From: JAAZIN01 sp964441025
GTDB taxonomy: Bacteria; Bacillota; Dethiobacteria; DTU022
Direction of reading: 5' to 3'
DNA: 55,113 nucleotides
Assembly: GCA_964441025.1 (NCBI GenBank)
Contig: CAYTXG010000013.1
Location: forward strand, 1-55,113
How positions within the stretch are numbered: the stretch's first letter is position 1; the number at the start of each line of letters is the position of its first letter. The notes under the pieces were generated by a model. That model was not told the DNA's origin and ran no database searches. It worked only from the letters and a program-made list of their open reading frames with translations. Below are positions 52,790 to 55,113 of the stretch, in pieces. The position numbers were made by a program, and so were the translations under genes.

Positions 52790-54418
52790 CTATTTCAGCA
52801 ATCTCCACCGCTCGGCCAGAACCACCAGCCTGGGGCCGAAACGGGGAACAAGCTCCAGTTCATCCCGAGACAGGCTGCCTGTCAGGAGAAGGGCTGCACT
52901 GTAAGTAGCAATCCCCACCGCAATTGCTACAAAAACAGCAGCGCTGTAAGCCGTCCTGGCGGAGGCAAAGCCCTCCATCAGGGGAAAGAAGAAGCGGTAA
53001 CTTAATTCCACCGCCGCCGCCATCAGGGCCACACAAAATCCCGGCAGCAAAAGCAGCTCACCAACTCTGAAGCGCCAACCGGTATGGCGAGCCACGGCGT
53101 ACAGGTTCAGCACAGCTGCTACTCCCGTGCCGATTACCGAAGCCAGCGCGGCGCCGCCCACATGCAGCGAAGGGACCGCCGTCAGGTACCATGCCAGGAC
53201 AGACTTCACCGCTCCGCCCAGAGCCATATTCACCACCGGAGTCACCGTCTTCCCCAGTCCCTGCAAAATACCCGTTGTGGACACATAAAGCCCCAGGGGT
53301 ATCACCGACCAGGACATATAGGCCAGGGCATAGCCGGCCCCAATATGTTCAAGTCCGAATAGAACGACAATTACCGGGCCGGCGAGCAGGTAGAGGCCCA
53401 CGGAGGCAGGTACAACGAATAGTGTGGTCAGCTTGACGGAGATGTAGGAACGGCTTCTGATCAGTTCCCTGTTCCGTAAAACCAGCGCCTCCGAAATTGC
53501 CGGTACCAGGCTCATGCTCAGGGCAAGTGTTACCACGTTGGGGAAATAAACCACCGAGCCGGCCATGCCGGTAAGCTGCCCATAGAGCGCGGTAGCCTGT
53601 TTCTCCAGAAAACCGATGGCTTTTAAACGGCCTGGAACTATGGCCCAATCGATCAGACTCAGAAGAGGCATGATCAGAGAACCGAAGGTGATGGGAACAG
53701 CCAGTCCAAAGATGTGGCGGATGATCCGGCCAGCCGCCTGGGGTTCGACTTTTCTCTGGGCCCGGATCCGCTTCATAAACGCCGGGCGTCGCAGGTAGTA
53801 AAGGGGCACAAGCAGAAGCAGGCCTAAAACGCCTCCTGCAGCAGTGCCAAAAGCAGCGCCGGCGGCGGCATATTCCAGCCCCCGTGGAAGCAGAGCCAGG
53901 GCCAGCGCCAGGGAAACGACCAGACGTCCCACCTGCTCGACCACCTGGGAAGCAGCGGTGGGAAGCATGTACTGCTGCCCTTGAAAAAAACCCCGCAGCG
54001 CCGACATCATGGTGACGAAAAAAATTGCCGGGGCAATGGCCATGATCGCCAAAACCGCCCGGGGATCGCTATCCAGAATCCGGACAACGCTTTCAGCCGA
54101 AAAGAAAAGAAGCAGGGCTATGCTCAGGCCCGTCAGGGTCAAGATCAGAAGGGCGATGCGAAATACACGCATCGCCCCTTGGTAATCATTTACAGTAACA
54201 TTTTCAGCAACCAGCTTTGAAACTGCAACGGGAATCCCAGCCGTGGAAATGGCCAGCAGGGTAGAATAGATGGGGTAAGACATCTGGTAAAGACCGATTC
54301 CTTCATCCCCGATAATCCCCACCAGCAATATTTTCATCGCGGCACCCACAAAACGGACACCTATTCCGGCCACGGCAAGAATGGCCGCACCCCTGATAAA
54401 CCTGCTGTGGCTGGACAA
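52790..54418 (-). CDS. spoVB: Stage V sporulation protein B / MOP-type flippase
   Basis: This 542-residue polytopic membrane protein of the MurJ/MATE-like (MOP) exporter superfamily has about 14 helices. It opens with RFIRGAAILAVAGIGVRFVG and has GIIGDEGIGLYQMSYPIYST, AIMAIAPAIFFVTMMSALRG and FFQGQQYMLPTAASQVVEQ. SpoVB and YabM of Bacillus are the closest kinds; such proteins flip lipid-linked precursors, here likely for the spore cortex. The order spoVT-yabM-yabN matches. The TTG at 54418 has AAGGAAGG upstream. Confidence 0.88.
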   Translation of the reverse strand: MSSHSRFIRGAAILAVAGIGVRFVGAAMKILLVGIIGDEGIGLYQMSYPIYSTLLAISTAGIPVAVSKLVAENVTVNDYQGAMRVFRIALLILTLTGLSIALLLFFSAESVVRILDSDPRAVLAIMAIAPAIFFVTMMSALRGFFQGQQYMLPTAASQVVEQVGRLVVSLALALALLPRGLEYAAAGAAFGTAAGGVLGLLLLVPLYYLRRPAFMKRIRAQRKVEPQAAGRIIRHIFGLAVPITFGSLIMPLLSLIDWAIVPGRLKAIGFLEKQATALYGQLTGMAGSVVYFPNVVTLALSMSLVPAISEALVLRNRELIRSRSYISVKLTTLFVVPASVGLYLLAGPVIVVLFGLEHIGAGYALAYMSWSVIPLGLYVSTTGILQGLGKTVTPVVNMALGGAVKSVLAWYLTAVPSLHVGGAALASVIGTGVAAVLNLYAVARHTGWRFRVGELLLLPGFCVALMAAAVELSYRFFFPLMEGFASARTAYSAAVFVAIAVGIATYSAALLLTGSLSRDELELVPRFGPRLVVLAERWRLLK

Positions 54419-54466
54419 ATCTCTTCCTTCCTTCCTCTTGCGATCCTCTATATTTATAATGTCTGT

Positions 54467-54475
54467 ATTATACCA
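54467..54475 (-). promoter_or_regulatory. Extended -10 promoter of spoVB
   Basis: On the minus strand TGGTATAAT gives a perfect -10 with TGn extension, about 49 nt before the start at 54418. It lies in the gap after spoVT, so spoVB can be transcribed independently. Confidence 0.5.
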
Positions 54476-54502
54476 GCATTGACTATCCCGATCTACTTAT
54501 CC

Positions 54503-55060
54503 TTACTGCTCCATCTGCTTGGCCAGAAATGATGCTGCTGTCTCCACCAGCTTCAGCTCAAGATCGCCCATCTTGACCGAGGGATCCCGGCTGCCCATAA
54601 CCACCGCCCCTATGGGATCTCCTTCCGAAATTATCGGCGCGATCACCTCATTGACAAAACGGGGGCCAATCATCTCGTCGGATTCTTCGTAATACTGGTG
54701 ATCGGCAGTATTGTTGATCATCACGCTCTTTCTGTTTTCCATGACCCTCTCCACTGCGCTGCTCAGGGGCCGGTTTACAAATTCTTTTTTGGGTGCGCCG
54801 GCTACGGCAATAAATGTATCCCTGTCGGCAATGCATGAGACATGACCCATCGATTCATAAAGCGAGTCGGCATATTCCTGGGCGAAATCACCCAACTCGC
54901 CAATGGGGGAGTACTTTTTCAAGATAACCTCCCCGCCCCTGTCCACATAGATTTCCAGAGGATCCCCCTCCCTGATTTTCAGGGTGCGGCGGATTTCTTT
55001 GGGGATGACAACCCGTCCGAGATCATCGATGCGCCTGACAATACCGGTTGCTTTCAACAT
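54503..55060 (-). CDS. spoVT: Stage V sporulation transcription factor SpoVT
   Basis: SpoVT is a forespore regulator that modulates sigma-G-dependent genes. The 185-residue protein has the AbrB-type swapped-hairpin DNA-binding domain (GIVRRIDDLGRVVIPKEIRR, then LKIREGDPLEIYVD) in residues 1-52. A GAF-like domain follows (about 60-180; SCIADRDTFIAVAGAPKKEF, GDPIGAVVMGSRDP). The ATG at 55060 follows AAAGGAGG. Its promoter would lie at or beyond the window end; nothing matches sigma-G in the visible 53 bp. Confidence 0.96.
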   Translation of the reverse strand: MLKATGIVRRIDDLGRVVIPKEIRRTLKIREGDPLEIYVDRGGEVILKKYSPIGELGDFAQEYADSLYESMGHVSCIADRDTFIAVAGAPKKEFVNRPLSSAVERVMENRKSVMINNTADHQYYEESDEMIGPRFVNEVIAPIISEGDPIGAVVMGSRDPSVKMGDLELKLVETAASFLAKQMEQ

Positions 55061-55113
55061 TGTTTCCTCCTTTGTGAAGTTCCAGGCAATAACTCTCTGT
55101 TCTGAAATTAGTA

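Overview
The window looks like a chromosomal segment from an endospore-forming, strictly anaerobic member of the Firmicutes (Clostridia). The signs are a run of sporulation genes in the classical order (spoVT, spoVB, mazG/yabN, HU, yabP, yabQ, divIC, yabR, spoIIE, tilS, hpt, ftsH), Gram-positive ribosome binding sites, a homodimeric pyruvate:ferredoxin oxidoreductase, formate-tetrahydrofolate ligase and part of a lysine-fermentation pathway. A genus cannot be named from sequence alone. I see no rRNA, tRNA, CRISPR array, phage or insertion sequence, so this is mostly core genome with a few accessory pieces.

Layout from left to right. 1-2.2 kb: the tail of an unknown gene, a DUF937 protein, a DUF4332 helix-hairpin-helix protein behind a consensus promoter, and a membrane protein with a small Cys/His site. 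2.5-6.1 kb: nadE, whose glutaminase domain appears to have lost its catalytic Cys, then mnmG. 6.2-8.5 kb: a minus-strand operon kdd-kal-kce of lysine fermentation. 8.9-12.4 kb: the overlapping repair pair mrfA (helicase) and mrfB (exonuclease). 12.5-19.8 kb: a DUF362 protein, a degenerate LCP-like protein, glutamate dehydrogenase and nifJ. 19.9-24.3 kb: a nitroreductase, an unusual trypsin-like protease without a signal peptide, a DUF1659/DUF2922 pair, the decayed remnant of a saccharopine dehydrogenase, and a DUF89 phosphatase.

24.6-31.9 kb: one ten-gene minus-strand operon for a Mrp-type cation/proton antiporter (mrpB, C, D, E, F, G, then two small MrpA C-terminal-like genes and two further large antiporter subunits). 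MrpA is split and there are three large antiporter-like subunits in all. 32.2-39.6 kb: coaX, a CPBP membrane protease, the folate operon folE-HD-folP-folB-folK, and fhs facing it. 39.7-44.7 kb: a self-processing P1/DmpA-type hydrolase, ftsH, hpt and tilS. 45.0-55.1 kb: spoIIE behind a promoter with the wide 21-bp spacer typical of Spo0A-activated genes, yabR, divIC, yabQ, yabP, a divergent PurC-like orphan, a SpoIID-like lipoprotein, HU, a MazG protein with a shortened methylase domain, spoVB and spoVT.

Taken together, the metabolism suggested is amino-acid fermentation: lysine to acetoacetate and crotonyl-CoA, glutamate to 2-oxoglutarate, pyruvate to acetyl-CoA plus reduced ferredoxin, and formate into the C1-folate pool. 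A Mrp antiporter would couple sodium and proton gradients. The strongest leads for follow-up are the Cys-less NadE, the split ten-gene Mrp operon, the HD protein inside the folate operon, the orphan PurC-like protein beside the sporulation genes, and the protease next to the DUF1659/DUF2922 pair. None of these is proven from sequence to be a new system.
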